A DNA stretch of 64,000 nt from Streptomyces mexicanus (GTDB taxonomy: Bacteria; Actinomycetota; Actinomycetes; Streptomycetales; Streptomycetaceae). The DNA is taken from positions 829,296-893,295 of the forward strand of contig NZ_LR732544.1 of NCBI RefSeq assembly GCF_902506575.1, written 5' to 3'. Of this stretch, positions 18,232-26,806 are shown piece by piece; positions within the stretch are counted from its first letter, which is position 1; every line of letters starts with the position of its first letter. The position numbers were made by a program, and so were the translations under genes. The notes below the pieces were generated by a model. The model ran no database searches, was not told where the DNA came from, and worked only from the letters and a program-made list of their open reading frames with translations.

Positions 18232-18954
18232 ATGACCAGTCACCTCTTCGCGATCTGCTGCCACGCGACCCGGCCCGCGGACCTGGCGCGGTTCTGGTCC
18301 GGCGTCCTGGGCTGGAAGCCCGCCGACGACCCGGAGGACGGCATCACGATCGCGTCCCCCGACACCGCCGGGTTCCGCATCCGCTTCCTGCCGAGCCAGG
18401 AGCCCAAGGTCGGCCAGAACCGGGCCCACTTCGACCTGACCAGCACCTCCCTGGAGGACCAGCGGCAGATCGTGGCCAGGGCGCTGGAACTCGGCGGGAC
18501 ACACATCGACGTGGGCCAACTCCCGGAAGACAAGCACGTGGTGCTCGCCGATCCGGACGGCAACGAGTTCTGCGTCATCGAGCCGGGCAACACCTTCCTC
18601 GCCGACACCGGCGTCATCGGAGCGCTGGCCTGCGACGGCACGCAGGAGGTCGGCTACTTCTGGAGCAAGGCGCTGCGCTGGCCGCTGGTCTGGGACCAGG
18701 ACCAGGAGACCGCGATCCAATCGCCCGACGGCGGCACGAAGATCACCTGGGGCGGCCCTCCGGTGGCGCCGAAGACGGGCACGAACCGGCTGTACTTCGA
18801 GCTGGTGCTCCCCGCCGACGCCGAGGGGGAAGCGGAGCTGGACCGCCTGCTCGCGCTCGGCGCGACACGCACCGACGCCGGCGAGGGCGACAGCGGCCGG
18901 ACGATGATGCTCGACCCCGACGGCAACGAGTTCAGCGTCCGCAGGCACCGGTAG
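18232..18954 (+). CDS. VOC-family protein with two glyoxalase-like domains
   Basis: A 240-residue cytosolic protein made of two similar halves (about 3-120 and 125-238). Each starts with a short beta-alpha unit (FWSGVLGWKP; YFWSKALRWPL) and ends with a DPDGNEF motif (residues about 105 and 230). The vicinal-oxygen-chelate fold supports glyoxalases, dioxygenases and bleomycin-type resistance proteins; the metal residues here are not complete enough to name a reaction. GGGAGAT lies upstream of the ATG. It appears to be a single-gene unit. Confidence 0.8.
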   Translation: MTSHLFAICCHATRPADLARFWSGVLGWKPADDPEDGITIASPDTAGFRIRFLPSQEPKVGQNRAHFDLTSTSLEDQRQIVARALELGGTHIDVGQLPEDKHVVLADPDGNEFCVIEPGNTFLADTGVIGALACDGTQEVGYFWSKALRWPLVWDQDQETAIQSPDGGTKITWGGPPVAPKTGTNRLYFELVLPADAEGEAELDRLLALGATRTDAGEGDSGRTMMLDPDGNEFSVRRHR

Positions 18955-19077
18955 ACGCACCGCCCCGCTACGACTCCCGCGCCGACCGGCTGAGAGCGAA
19001 ACCCGCCGGCCGGCGCGGGGTTGCCGTGGCAAGGTCGCCGCGTGACCGAGTTGACAAGCGGTCGAGAGCACGACTGA

Positions 19078-19572
19078 TCAGGAGCGTCGTGCTCCGTCGA
19101 ACCCGAACACCATGTCGGGCCAGTCGGTGTCAGGTGTGCGCTCGTCGAGCGCCTCGCTGATCGTCCGCTCCTCGTAGCCGAAGTGTGACTCCATGATCGC
19201 GGCCAGGCCGTCGAGTTCCCGCCCGATCGCTTCGAGATCGGGGCCCCGCGATCGAGCGGCCCTGTCGGCGAGTTCGCTCACCCGGGACAGGATCGAGGCC
19301 ATCAGACCGTGGTCCTCGACGAGTTTCGCGACCGTCGGGGCGAGGTCCGGGCGTTCACGCAGCAGTTGGGAGAACATTCCGTCGTCCTCCCCCTCGTGGT
19401 GCGCGGACAACGCGGCGCAGAACGCCAGACAGTGGGTGAGAAGTACATCGTCGCTCGATCGGCGCCGACCGAGATCGGTTCTGATCCGATGGATCCGACG
19501 GCGCAGTTCTTGATGAGCCTGCGCGAGCTGCTGACTGAGGGCGACCGCACGGTCGCCGTCACGGGAAGCCAC
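19078..19572 (-). CDS. Hemerythrin-domain protein
   Basis: A 164-residue helical protein with the hemerythrin HHE pattern: LLTHCLAFC, HHEGEDDGMF, VEDHGLMASIL and MESHFGYEER supply the His and Glu ligands for a di-iron site. Members sense or scavenge oxygen, NO or metals. GTG 19572 is preferred because AAAGGG lies before it and the hemerythrin domain starts soon after; the frame is open to 19629. The C-terminal tail DTDWPDMVFGFDG is typical of the actinobacterial subgroup. Confidence 0.75.
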   Translation of the reverse strand: MASRDGDRAVALSQQLAQAHQELRRRIHRIRTDLGRRRSSDDVLLTHCLAFCAALSAHHEGEDDGMFSQLLRERPDLAPTVAKLVEDHGLMASILSRVSELADRAARSRGPDLEAIGRELDGLAAIMESHFGYEERTISEALDERTPDTDWPDMVFGFDGARRS

Positions 19573-19846
19573 GAGTGGCGGCCCTTTCGATTCCGCACCT
19601 CCATGCCTGACGCAACCCGCCACCAGCACGCGATGCTGCCGTCATCCCACCACACGGCGCGACGGAACCTCAAGCCCGCCCGGGCAGTACGTCGTTGGTC
19701 GGCGGGTGACCTGACCGGCCGCGGCCGGTCGCCGCGCGCGCCGCCGCCACGAGGTCCGGATCCGTCACGTAGTGGGTGTCGGCCGTGGCGGAGGAACCCG
19801 CCGCGCCCAGCGGCACCCACGCGCCGCCGCGCCGCGCGGGCGCGCC

Positions 19847-20470
19847 CAGATCGCCGCGTCCGTCACCCCGGGCGCCGCCTCGACCTCCTCGACCGCCGCG
19901 TAGACGCTCTTCGCGGGTTCGATACGGGTGGAGGTCTGCTCGCCGGCCAGCAGCACCGGCACCGGCACCCACGCCTTGACCGGCCGCGGCGCACCGGTGC
20001 GCAGCAGGTCCAGCAGGTTGCGGACGGCGCGCTCCTTGTGTCCAGGTAGTCCTCGTGCGGGGCCATCCGGTAGCAGGTGATGAGGTCGCTCAGGTGTGCC
20101 AGTTCGCGTGAGACGTTGCCGTGCAGGTCCATGGAGGTCGACACGACGACGTCGGGTCCGAGGACCTCGCGGATACGGGCCAGCAGCACGGCCTCGGCGT
20201 CGTCCATGCCCTCGACCGCCATCGCGCCGTGGATGTCGTACCAGAGCCCGTCCACGTGCGGCATCGCGGCGAGCCGCGCCACCAGGTCGTCGACGAGTTC
20301 GGCGAAGGCCGCCGCGGTCACGGTGCCGCCGGGCAGCGCCTTGCCGACGAGCGCGCCGCGCCACTCGGCGGCGTCCCGCAGCGGCTGTCCCGGAGCCAGG
20401 AACGGATAGCGCGTCAGAGCGTCGTCGCCGCGCAGCGGGTGGAAGGCGGGCGCGGAACGCACCGGCGTGC
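19847..20470 (-). pseudogene. M81-family metallopeptidase (MlrC-like) remnant
   Basis: On the minus strand the M81 family core is recognisable in two frames: PHVDGLWYDIHGAMAVEG and VVVSTSMDLHGNVS followed by LITCYRMAPHEDYLDT, then after a one-base frameshift near 20040 ERAVRNLLDLLRTG, VKAWVPVPVLLAGEQTSTR and GVTDAAIW. The first roughly 25 residues and everything after AAIW (about half of the family length) are missing. M81 proteins are related to microcystin-degrading MlrC. The gene is clearly non-functional. Confidence 0.85.
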
Positions 20471-20475
20471 CTGCC

Positions 20476-21615
20476 ACCGCGCGGATCGTGCGCGGCGCCG
20501 CCGTCTCGGGAGTCGAGCCGGACGCCCACGGCGTCACGGTGACCGCGGACGGTCTGCGGGTGCGAGCGCGCCACCTGGTGGCGTGCGACGGCGGCCACAG
20601 CACGGTGCGCAAACTGCTCGGACTGCCCTTCCCGGGCAGGCCGGGCACCCATCAGGCGGTGCTGGCCGACATCCGCCTGTCCGCCGTGTCGCCGCTGGTG
20701 CCGCGGCGGATGGGGCACATGAGCACCCTGACCCGTCAGGGCGGCGGCTACTGGGCCATGCTGGTGCCCCTCGGCGACGACCGGTACCGGTTCACCTTCG
20801 GTCGCGCGGACCAGGCGGACATCCCCCGGGACACCCCCGTCACGCCCGAGGAGATCACGGCCGCGCTGCACGCGGTGTACGGCGCGCGGACCGTGCTCGG
20901 CGCGGTGGACAACTCCTCGCGGTTCGGCGACGCCACGCGCCAGCTGGAGCAGTACCGAGTCGGCCGCGTCCTGTTCGCGGGCGACGCCGCGCACATCCAT
21001 CCGCCGCTGGGCGGGCAGGGCCTGAACCTCGGCGTCCAGGACGCCTTCAACCTCGGCTGGAAACTGGCCGCGACCCTCCAGGACCGGGCACCCGACGGCC
21101 TCCTGGACAGCTACCACGCCGAACGGCACCCTGTCGCGGCCCAGGTGCTGCACCACACCTCGGCCCAACGGGTCCTGGCCCTTCCGGACCCCAGCGAGGA
21201 CGTGGCCGCCCTGCGCGACATCTTCACCGACCTGCTGCGCCTGCCCGACGCCAACCGCCACCTCGCCGGACTGCTGTCCGGCCTGTCGCTGCGCTACCCG
21301 GCCTCCGGCGGGCATCCGCTCGCCGGAGGACGAGTGCCGGACCTCGACCTGGCCACCGCGTCAGGGCCCACCCGGCTGTCGGCGCTCTTCGGCGCGGGGC
21401 ACGCCGTCCTGCTCGATCTGGGCGGAGTCGTGCCGTCCGGCCTGCGACTGCCCGAACGCGTCGACCTGGTCCGTGCGACGTGCACCGAGGAGGTGGGCGC
21501 CGCCGCCCTGCTCTTCCGCCCCGACGGCTACGTCTGCTGGGCCGCCGACGACATTGCCGCCTGCCGCGAAACCCTGCAGCCCGCCCTGGCCGCCCACCTG
21601 TCGAAGACGCGCTGA
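20476..21615 (+). pseudogene. FAD-dependent aromatic monooxygenase, 5'-truncated
   Basis: The C-terminal two thirds of a PheA/TfdB-type hydroxylase: RARHLVACDGGHSTVRKLLG, then FAGDAAHIHPPLGGQGLN (the second FAD motif) near the middle and a thioredoxin-like C-terminal domain ending near the stop. The N-terminal Rossmann GxGxxG segment, about 120-130 residues, is absent. Upstream sequence switches directly to the M81 remnant on the other strand. An open frame begins at 20467 but without the FAD-binding N-terminus it is not expected to work. Confidence 0.8.
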
Positions 21616-21626
21616 CCCGCCACGGT

Positions 21627-22190
21627 TCAGGGACCGGTCGTGCCGAGGACTCCCGCGACCAGGCGGCGCGCGTGGGCGGTGTCGAGTCCGTCGGGGCGGA
21701 AGAGGATGCGGTACATCAGCGGGGCGACGACGGCGTCGACGACGGTCTCGACGTCGGGGGCGTCCTCGCCGCGTTCGGCCGCGCGGGTGAGGATGACGTC
21801 GATCTGGTCGGCGGCGTAGGCGGAGCACTGACCGGCGTTGCTGCCGTCGGGGTCGCCGAGCAGGGCGTCCCGGATGTAGGCACGGCCGGTGGGGGAGGCC
21901 ATCTCGTCGAGGAACTGCTCGGCCCAGGCCGTCAGGTCCGCGCCGAGGGACCCGTGGTCCTGCGGGGCGGTGTCGGGCCGCAGGCGCTCGACGGCGACGT
22001 CCGACAGCAGCTCCTGCAGGTCCCCCCAGCGGCGGTAGATCGTCGACGGTGTCACGCCCGCGCGCTGGGCGACCAGCGGTACCGTCAGGGCGTCGCGGCC
22101 CACCTCCGACGCGAGATCGCGCACGGCGGCGTGCACGGCTGCCTGGACCCGCGCGCTGCGGCCGCCGGGGCGCACCATCTGCCTGCTCAT
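21627..22190 (-). CDS. TetR-family regulator
   Basis: A 187-residue TetR regulator. The HTH (about residues 12-62) includes LTVPLVAQRAGVTPSTIYRR and WGDLQELLSDVAVERL. The C-terminal domain matches the TetR_C-type fold with AQFLDEM-like helices. The start is ATG 22190. Its upstream region carries a motif also found in the promoter between the amidase and the metallo-hydrolase 1.8 kb away, so it may control itself and that module. It ends 12 bp from the truncated monooxygenase, on the opposite strand. Confidence 0.88.
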   Translation of the reverse strand: MSRQMVRPGGRSARVQAAVHAAVRDLASEVGRDALTVPLVAQRAGVTPSTIYRRWGDLQELLSDVAVERLRPDTAPQDHGSLGADLTAWAEQFLDEMASPTGRAYIRDALLGDPDGSNAGQCSAYAADQIDVILTRAAERGEDAPDVETVVDAVVAPLMYRILFRPDGLDTAHARRLVAGVLGTTGP

Positions 22191-22197
22191 CCCGCCA

Positions 22198-22223
22198 TCT
22201 TAAAGCGAAATCATTGCGTCTGG
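22198..22223. promoter_or_regulatory. Operator-like motif before tetR, copy 1
   Basis: The stretch beginning CTTAAAGCGAAATCATTGCG lies just upstream of the tetR start and matches the site at 24039-24064 at 20 of 26 positions, including CTTAAAGC and CATTGCGT blocks in the same spacing. Confidence 0.65.
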
Positions 22224-22339
22224 CGGGGTCGGGCGTGGCCGCCCCGTACGGCCGACGGCTCGGGTGCCGAGCGTGCGAGAGCCGGGGCGGCCTCACCCCG
22301 GCGGCGGGTTCGGGCCACCCGGCCGTACCGCCGCCGTCC

Positions 22340-23737
22340 TCAGGCTGTGGGTGTGAGCGTGCGCGCGGGTGCGGGGTGCGTCTGCTGGTAGGCGTGACCG
22401 GCCCGCAGGAGCACGTCCTCGCCGAGCGGGCGTCCCAGAAGCTGCATGCCGATCGGCAGGCCCGCCGTGTCGTGGCCGACGGGGATCGACAGGGACGGAA
22501 TCCCGGTGATGTTGGCGGGAGCCGACAGGCGTACGTAGGCGTCGGAGACGGCCTCGACGGTGCCGTCGGCCCAGGTGATCGTCTCCTGGCCGGCCCTCAC
22601 CGCGGTCACCGGGACGGTGGGTGCGGCGATCAGGTCGACCTCTTGGAAGACGCGTGCCCATTCCTGGCGCATGAGAGTGCGGGAGCGCTGGGCGCGCAGG
22701 TAGTCCCCGGCGGGCATCAGGGCACCGGCTTCGAGGAGGACGCGGACGTCGGCCTGGTAGAGGTCGGGGACGGTGCGCAGGGTGCCTTCGTGGTAGGTGG
22801 TGGCCTCGGGCACCATCAGACCCCACTGGGTGGCCTGGATGTAGCGGGTCATGGGGATCTCGACGTCCACGAGACGCGCGCCGAGGCCCGCGAGCCGGTC
22901 CACGGCCCTCCGGACGGCGGCTTCGACCTCGGGCTCGACGTGGTCGAAGTAGTAGCTGCGCGGCACGCCCACCCGCAGGCCCGTCAGGTCGGCGTCCGCT
23001 CCCGGCCGGTAGTCCGTGGCCGGTGCGGTCAGGGAGGCCGGGTCGCGCGGGTCGTGTCCGGCCAGGGCGGACAGGACCAGGGCGGCGTCCTCGACGGTGC
23101 GGGTGAGGGGGCCGACGTGGTCCAGTGACCAGGACAGGGACGTCACGCCGTGCCGGGGTACGAGGCCGTAGGTCGGCTTGAGGCCGACGACGCCGTTGAG
23201 CGCGGCGGGCACCCGGATCGAACCGCCGGTGTCGGTGCCGAGGGCGAAGGTGGCCGTGCCCGCGGCGACCGCGACGGCGGATCCGCCGCTGGAGCCGCCG
23301 GCGACCCGGTCGGCGTCCCAGGCGTTGCGGGTCTGCGGGGTGATCAGCCCGTACGCGAACTCATGGGTGTGGGTCTTGCCGATCAGTACGGCTCCGGCCG
23401 CGGTAAGGCGTGCGGCAACCGTGCTGTCGGCCTGCGCGCGGTGGCCGGCCCTGACCCGGGAGCCGGCCGACGTCGCCATGTCGGCGACGTCGATCAGGTC
23501 CTTGAGGCCCATCGGTATGCCGTGCAGCGGGCCGCGGTGGCGGCCGGCCGCGATGTCCTTCTCGGCTTCCCGCGCGGCCCGGCGGGCGTGCTCGGCGGTG
23601 ACGGTGACGTAGGCGTGCAGGCGCGGCTCGACCTGTTCGACGCGCTGCAGGACGGAGTCCACCAGCTCGACGGGGGACAGCTGCCGGTTGCGTATCGCGT
23701 CGGCCGCCCGGGTCAGGGACAGTTCATACGGCTGCAT
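22340..23737 (-). CDS. Amidase-signature enzyme (AtzE-like)
   Basis: A 465-residue amidase of the amidase-signature family, hydrolysing an amide or similar C-N bond. The catalytic triad is K79 in GIPMGLKDLID, S149 in VAGGSSGGSAVA and S173 in TDTGGSIRVPAAL, with the usual 24-residue gap between the serines. Substrate cannot be inferred; GatA, AtzE and biuret or aryl amide hydrolases share this fold. Its start overlaps the end of the small AtzG-like gene by 14 bp, so the pair is translationally coupled, as for AtzE/AtzG, where the small subunit supports the amidase. GGAG precedes the ATG. Confidence 0.9.
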   Translation of the reverse strand: MQPYELSLTRAADAIRNRQLSPVELVDSVLQRVEQVEPRLHAYVTVTAEHARRAAREAEKDIAAGRHRGPLHGIPMGLKDLIDVADMATSAGSRVRAGHRAQADSTVAARLTAAGAVLIGKTHTHEFAYGLITPQTRNAWDADRVAGGSSGGSAVAVAAGTATFALGTDTGGSIRVPAALNGVVGLKPTYGLVPRHGVTSLSWSLDHVGPLTRTVEDAALVLSALAGHDPRDPASLTAPATDYRPGADADLTGLRVGVPRSYYFDHVEPEVEAAVRRAVDRLAGLGARLVDVEIPMTRYIQATQWGLMVPEATTYHEGTLRTVPDLYQADVRVLLEAGALMPAGDYLRAQRSRTLMRQEWARVFQEVDLIAAPTVPVTAVRAGQETITWADGTVEAVSDAYVRLSAPANITGIPSLSIPVGHDTAGLPIGMQLLGRPLGEDVLLRAGHAYQQTHPAPARTLTPTA

Positions 23738-23933
23738 CGGGCATCTCCTGGTCGGCGCGGTAGGCGGGGGCGAGCGGGGCGTCCCCGAAGTCCAGCTCCC
23801 GCAGGACCGCGACGACGGTGTGGATGTGATGGGCGACGGCTGCGACCGCGCCGTGGCGGTCGGGCGGCAGCGGCAGCCCGGCGCGGGCGGCCCAGCGGGC
23901 CGCTTCGGGCGCGGTGAGTTTGGGGCAGGACAT
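23724..23933 (-). CDS. AtzG-like (DUF4089-type) small amidase partner
   Basis: A 69-residue protein beginning MSCPKLTAPEAARWAARAGL with LPPDRHGAVAAVAHHIHTV, matching the pattern of small helical proteins encoded beside amidases (AtzG/DUF4089; loosely GatC-like). The family is known as an accessory subunit that stabilises an AtzE-type amidase. The stop overlaps the amidase start. Assignment rests on size, composition and position, so a different small partner is possible. Confidence 0.7.
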   Translation of the reverse strand: MSCPKLTAPEAARWAARAGLPLPPDRHGAVAAVAHHIHTVVAVLRELDFGDAPLAPAYRADQEMPDAAV

Positions 23934-24038
23934 GGAACTTCTCTTCCTCGGGGCTGGAGCTGTGGCGCGAGCGGCGGCACACACCAATGGCGACAAAAGC
24001 TAAGAGTTTGCGTTAGTGGACTCTAGAGCCTACTGTGC

Positions 24039-24064
24039 CTTAAAGCAAACGCATTGCGTTTAGC
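24039..24064. promoter_or_regulatory. Operator-like motif between amidase and hydrolase, copy 2
   Basis: Contains the perfect palindrome AAACGCATTGCGTTT at 24047-24061 (7-1-7), preceded by CTTAAAGC. It lies in the 209-bp divergent region between the small amidase-partner gene and the metallo-hydrolase and matches copy 1 in front of tetR. Confidence 0.7.
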
Positions 24065-24142
24065 CCTCGAGGGGCCCCGAACCCCAGGCCCGCCGTCACG
24101 AGACACGTGGCGGGACAACGACACACCGGAAAAGGACCGATC

Positions 24143-25063
24143 ATGAACACGCGGCCACCAGCCCTCGACCCGACCGCCCCCCCCCCCTGGACCGTGGGCG
24201 CCGTCACCGTCCCCCGCATCGACGAGATGCTTCTGCCCCCCGCCACCGGACCGTGGCTGCTGCCCGAGGCCACCTCGGAGGTCGTCGCCGGGCAGGACTG
24301 GCTGCGCCCCCACTTCGCCGACGACGAGGGCATCCTGCGCATCCACAGCCACAGCTTCGCGTTCACGCTCGCAGGGCAGCGCATCCTGGTCGACACCGGC
24401 ATCGGCAACGGCAAGGAGCGGGCCAACCCCGCCTGGCACGACCTCGACACCGACTACCTGCGGCGGCTGGCCGCCGCCGGATTCCCCCCGGACTCGGTCG
24501 ACCTGGTGATCCTCACCCACCTGCACGCCGACCACGTCGGCTGGAACACCCGCCGGACCGGCGGCGAGTGGGCCCCCACCTTCCCCGGCGCCCGCTACCT
24601 CCCCTCCCGCGCCGAGCGGGAGTTCTGGGCCGGGTACGCCATGGACGAGCCGCGCCGGCAGATGTTCCGCGACTCCGTGCTCCCGGTCGAGGAGGCAGGG
24701 CTGCTCGACCTCGTCGAAGTCCCCGCCGGCGGCGCGAAGATCGCCCCGGGCCTACGCCTGGTCCCCACCCCAGGACACACCCCCGGCCACGTGGCCGTCG
24801 AACTGACCAGCCGCGGCGAGACGGCCCTGATCACCGGTGACTGCATCCACCACCCCGTCCAGCTCGCCCACCCCGCCCTCTGCGCCTGCGTCGACATCGA
24901 CCCCGAACGGTCCGAAGCCACGCGCCGGGAACTGCTCGGCTCGCTCGCCGACACGGACACGCTCCTCCTGGGCACCCACTTCGCGCCGCCCACCGCCGGC
25001 CGCGTCGTCACCCATGGGGATGCCTTCCGCCTCTCACCCGTCCCCGCCGCCGGCACACGCTGA
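24143..25063 (+). CDS. Metallo-beta-lactamase-fold hydrolase
   Basis: A 306-residue cytosolic hydrolase. The zinc motif THLHADHVGW is near residue 130, and later GHTPGH near 210, TGDCIHH near 232 and GTHFAPP near 282 complete the two-metal site. The N-terminal residues resemble lactonase/AttM-like and methyl parathion hydrolase-like members rather than glyoxalase II. AAAGGA precedes ATG 24143. Divergence from the amidase and the shared operator suggest they work on the same compound, for example ring or ester opening followed by amide hydrolysis; this is speculative. Confidence 0.85.
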   Translation: MNTRPPALDPTAPPPWTVGAVTVPRIDEMLLPPATGPWLLPEATSEVVAGQDWLRPHFADDEGILRIHSHSFAFTLAGQRILVDTGIGNGKERANPAWHDLDTDYLRRLAAAGFPPDSVDLVILTHLHADHVGWNTRRTGGEWAPTFPGARYLPSRAEREFWAGYAMDEPRRQMFRDSVLPVEEAGLLDLVEVPAGGAKIAPGLRLVPTPGHTPGHVAVELTSRGETALITGDCIHHPVQLAHPALCACVDIDPERSEATRRELLGSLADTDTLLLGTHFAPPTAGRVVTHGDAFRLSPVPAAGTR

Positions 25064-25131
25064 CCCGCCGACGCCCCCCGGTCGGCGTTCCCGCCGAGTC
25101 GCCGTCCCCGGCGTCCTGAGTCCTCAGCACG

Positions 25132-25183
25132 GCCCTGTCCCGCGGGGGCCTGCGGGACCGTTCGGCGCCCAGCAGGACAGGGC
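25132..25183. terminator. Hairpin between convergent genes
   Basis: Nested inverted repeats: GTCCCGC / GCGGGAC (25137-25143 with 25152-25158) and a wider GCCCTGTCC / GGACAGGGC (25132-25140 with 25175-25183). They lie between the convergent hydrolase and HTH genes and could terminate both. Confidence 0.55.
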
Positions 25184-25187
25184 GTGG

Positions 25188-25415
25188 TCAGCCTCGTGCG
25201 CGCCCGGCGTCTTGGAGCTGCTTGTGCAGGTGGTTCCCGCCCCGGGCGCGCAGAGGAGTGTCCGTCTCGGTCAGCACCCTGTGGACGAAGCCGTAGGAGC
25301 GTCCATGGGTCTCGGCGATGGAGCGAATGGACATGCCGCGCTCGTACTGCTCCCTCATCGTCCGCGCGAGTTCCTCGCGTGCCGCACCGGTGATCTGCTT
25401 GCCCTTGCTCACCAC
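25188..25415 (-). CDS. Small helix-turn-helix DNA-binding protein
   Basis: A 75-residue protein of a type common in Streptomyces, starting VSKGKQITGAAREELARTM. An HTH is visible as QYERGMSIRSIAETHGRSYG followed by FVHRVL, and the end is basic. Start GTG 25415 has GGAGG nine bases upstream; a second GTG follows immediately. Cellular role is unknown; similar proteins are usually encoded as single genes. Confidence 0.75.
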   Translation of the reverse strand: MVSKGKQITGAAREELARTMREQYERGMSIRSIAETHGRSYGFVHRVLTETDTPLRARGGNHLHKQLQDAGRARG

Positions 25416-25736
25416 TGGTCCCGGCCTCCTTCCTGATCGACATCTCGCATGTGATCGTCGGATACCCCGCCTGGGCGGAAGGGTCACACAACAGAATCAG
25501 GCACCTGCCCCGGATCGGACGCCCTGCATCGGACGTCTCGGATCAGTCCCTCGGATCAGTCCCTCGGATCGGTCTCTCGGATCGGACCTCCCGGACCGGA
25601 CGTCCCGGACCGGCTCTCTCGGATCGGACGTCCCGGACCGGCTCTCTCGGATCGGACGTCCCGGACCGGCTCTCTCGGCTAGGGCGCCTCGAATCGGGCG
25701 CCGGGACAGGGCTGCCAGGCGCGGCGCTGCATGCGG
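25416..25736. repeat. 28-bp (2 x 14) tandem repeat in a gene-free stretch
   Basis: Between 25511 and 25682 a 28-bp unit made of two related halves, GTCCCGGACCGGCT and CTCTCGGATCGGAC, is repeated; the last three units are almost identical and the earlier ones are degraded copies of the half unit. No gene was recognised in the stretch. Confidence 0.8.
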
Positions 25737-26654
25737 TCAGCTCACCGCCCGCGCGCCCCTGGGCTCGTCGAGGTCGGACCCGGGCGACCGTTCGCGCAGG
25801 AGCCGGACGAGGGCGCGGGCCGCGGGCGAGGCCCCCGAGGAGCTCCACACGGCCTGGATCACGCGGGGCGGCACGCCGGACACCGGCACGGCGCACACCT
25901 GTGGCATGTGGGCCGCGGTCGCCGCGGAAACCAGCGCGGTCCCGAGGCCGCGGGCCACGAGGTGTTCCAGCAGCGGCATGGCGTCCGCCTCGAAGGCGAC
26001 GGTCCGCGCGACCCCGGCCGCGGAGAACGCCGCGTCATTGTGCCGACGGATGCCGGAGCCCGGCGGCATGTCGACCATGTCCTCCTCGGCCAGCCGGACC
26101 ACGTCGACCTGCGCGGCCCCGGCCAGCCGGTGGGCAGGCGGCACGATGGCGACCAACTGCTCCTCGGCCAGACGCCACACGGTCAGGTGGCGCGGGACCT
26201 CCCGCGGGTCGGTGTCGACGAACGCGACATCACAGGTGTGGTCACCGACCTGCTGGACGAGGTCGCGGACCAGCCGGGTGCGCAAGGTGACGCGCACCGC
26301 CGGGTGCCGTTCCCGGTAGGCGGCGAGCAGGTCCGGCAGGTCCACCGCGCTCAGCGGGGCGATGGTCCCGATGTGCAGGGTGCCCCGCACCTCGCCACCG
26401 TGTGCGGCCACTTCATCCCGCGCCCGTTCCGCGGCGGCCAGGGCCTCCCGAGCCGGCCCGAGGAACGCCTCACCGGCTGCGGTGATCCGCACCCGCCGGC
26501 TGTTGCGCTCGAACAGGCGGGTGCCCAACTCCTCCTCCAGCCGCGCGATCTGGTGGCTCAGGGCGGACTGGACGACGAAGCAGCGGTGTGCGGCACGGGT
26601 GAAGCTGCCGGTCTCGGCGACGGCGACGACGTAGGCGAGCTGGCGGAGTTCCAT
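25737..26654 (-). CDS. LysR-family regulator of the divergent MFS gene
   Basis: A 305-residue LysR regulator starting MELRQLAYVVAVAETGSFT. The HTH is residues about 1-60 (ALSHQIARLEEELGTRLFER), followed by the linker helix and an effector-binding domain with the usual two lobes (DVAFVDTDPREVPRHL). ATG 26654 gives the standard LysR start; the frame continues upstream to 26693 without a better site. It is divergent from an MFS exporter 152 bp away, the usual layout for a locally controlled efflux gene. The ligand is unknown. Confidence 0.9.
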   Translation of the reverse strand: MELRQLAYVVAVAETGSFTRAAHRCFVVQSALSHQIARLEEELGTRLFERNSRRVRITAAGEAFLGPAREALAAAERARDEVAAHGGEVRGTLHIGTIAPLSAVDLPDLLAAYRERHPAVRVTLRTRLVRDLVQQVGDHTCDVAFVDTDPREVPRHLTVWRLAEEQLVAIVPPAHRLAGAAQVDVVRLAEEDMVDMPPGSGIRRHNDAAFSAAGVARTVAFEADAMPLLEHLVARGLGTALVSAATAAHMPQVCAVPVSGVPPRVIQAVWSSSGASPAARALVRLLRERSPGSDLDEPRGARAVS

Positions 26655-26806
26655 CCGTGCATCGTGATCCGAGATCGCTGGGATGACAACCATCTGTTGG
26701 ACTCATCCGACGACGACGGACAGCATGAGACGCGCCGGAGCCGATCCGCTCCGCCGGGGCCGCGCCACCGCCCGCGGCCGCGTCCTTCTCCACAAGGGAG
26801 TTCCTC

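Noticed and set aside
19670..19846. Frame reading YVTDPDLVAAARAATG past the M81 remnant
   Set aside because: Does not continue the M81 domain and no other family was recognised.
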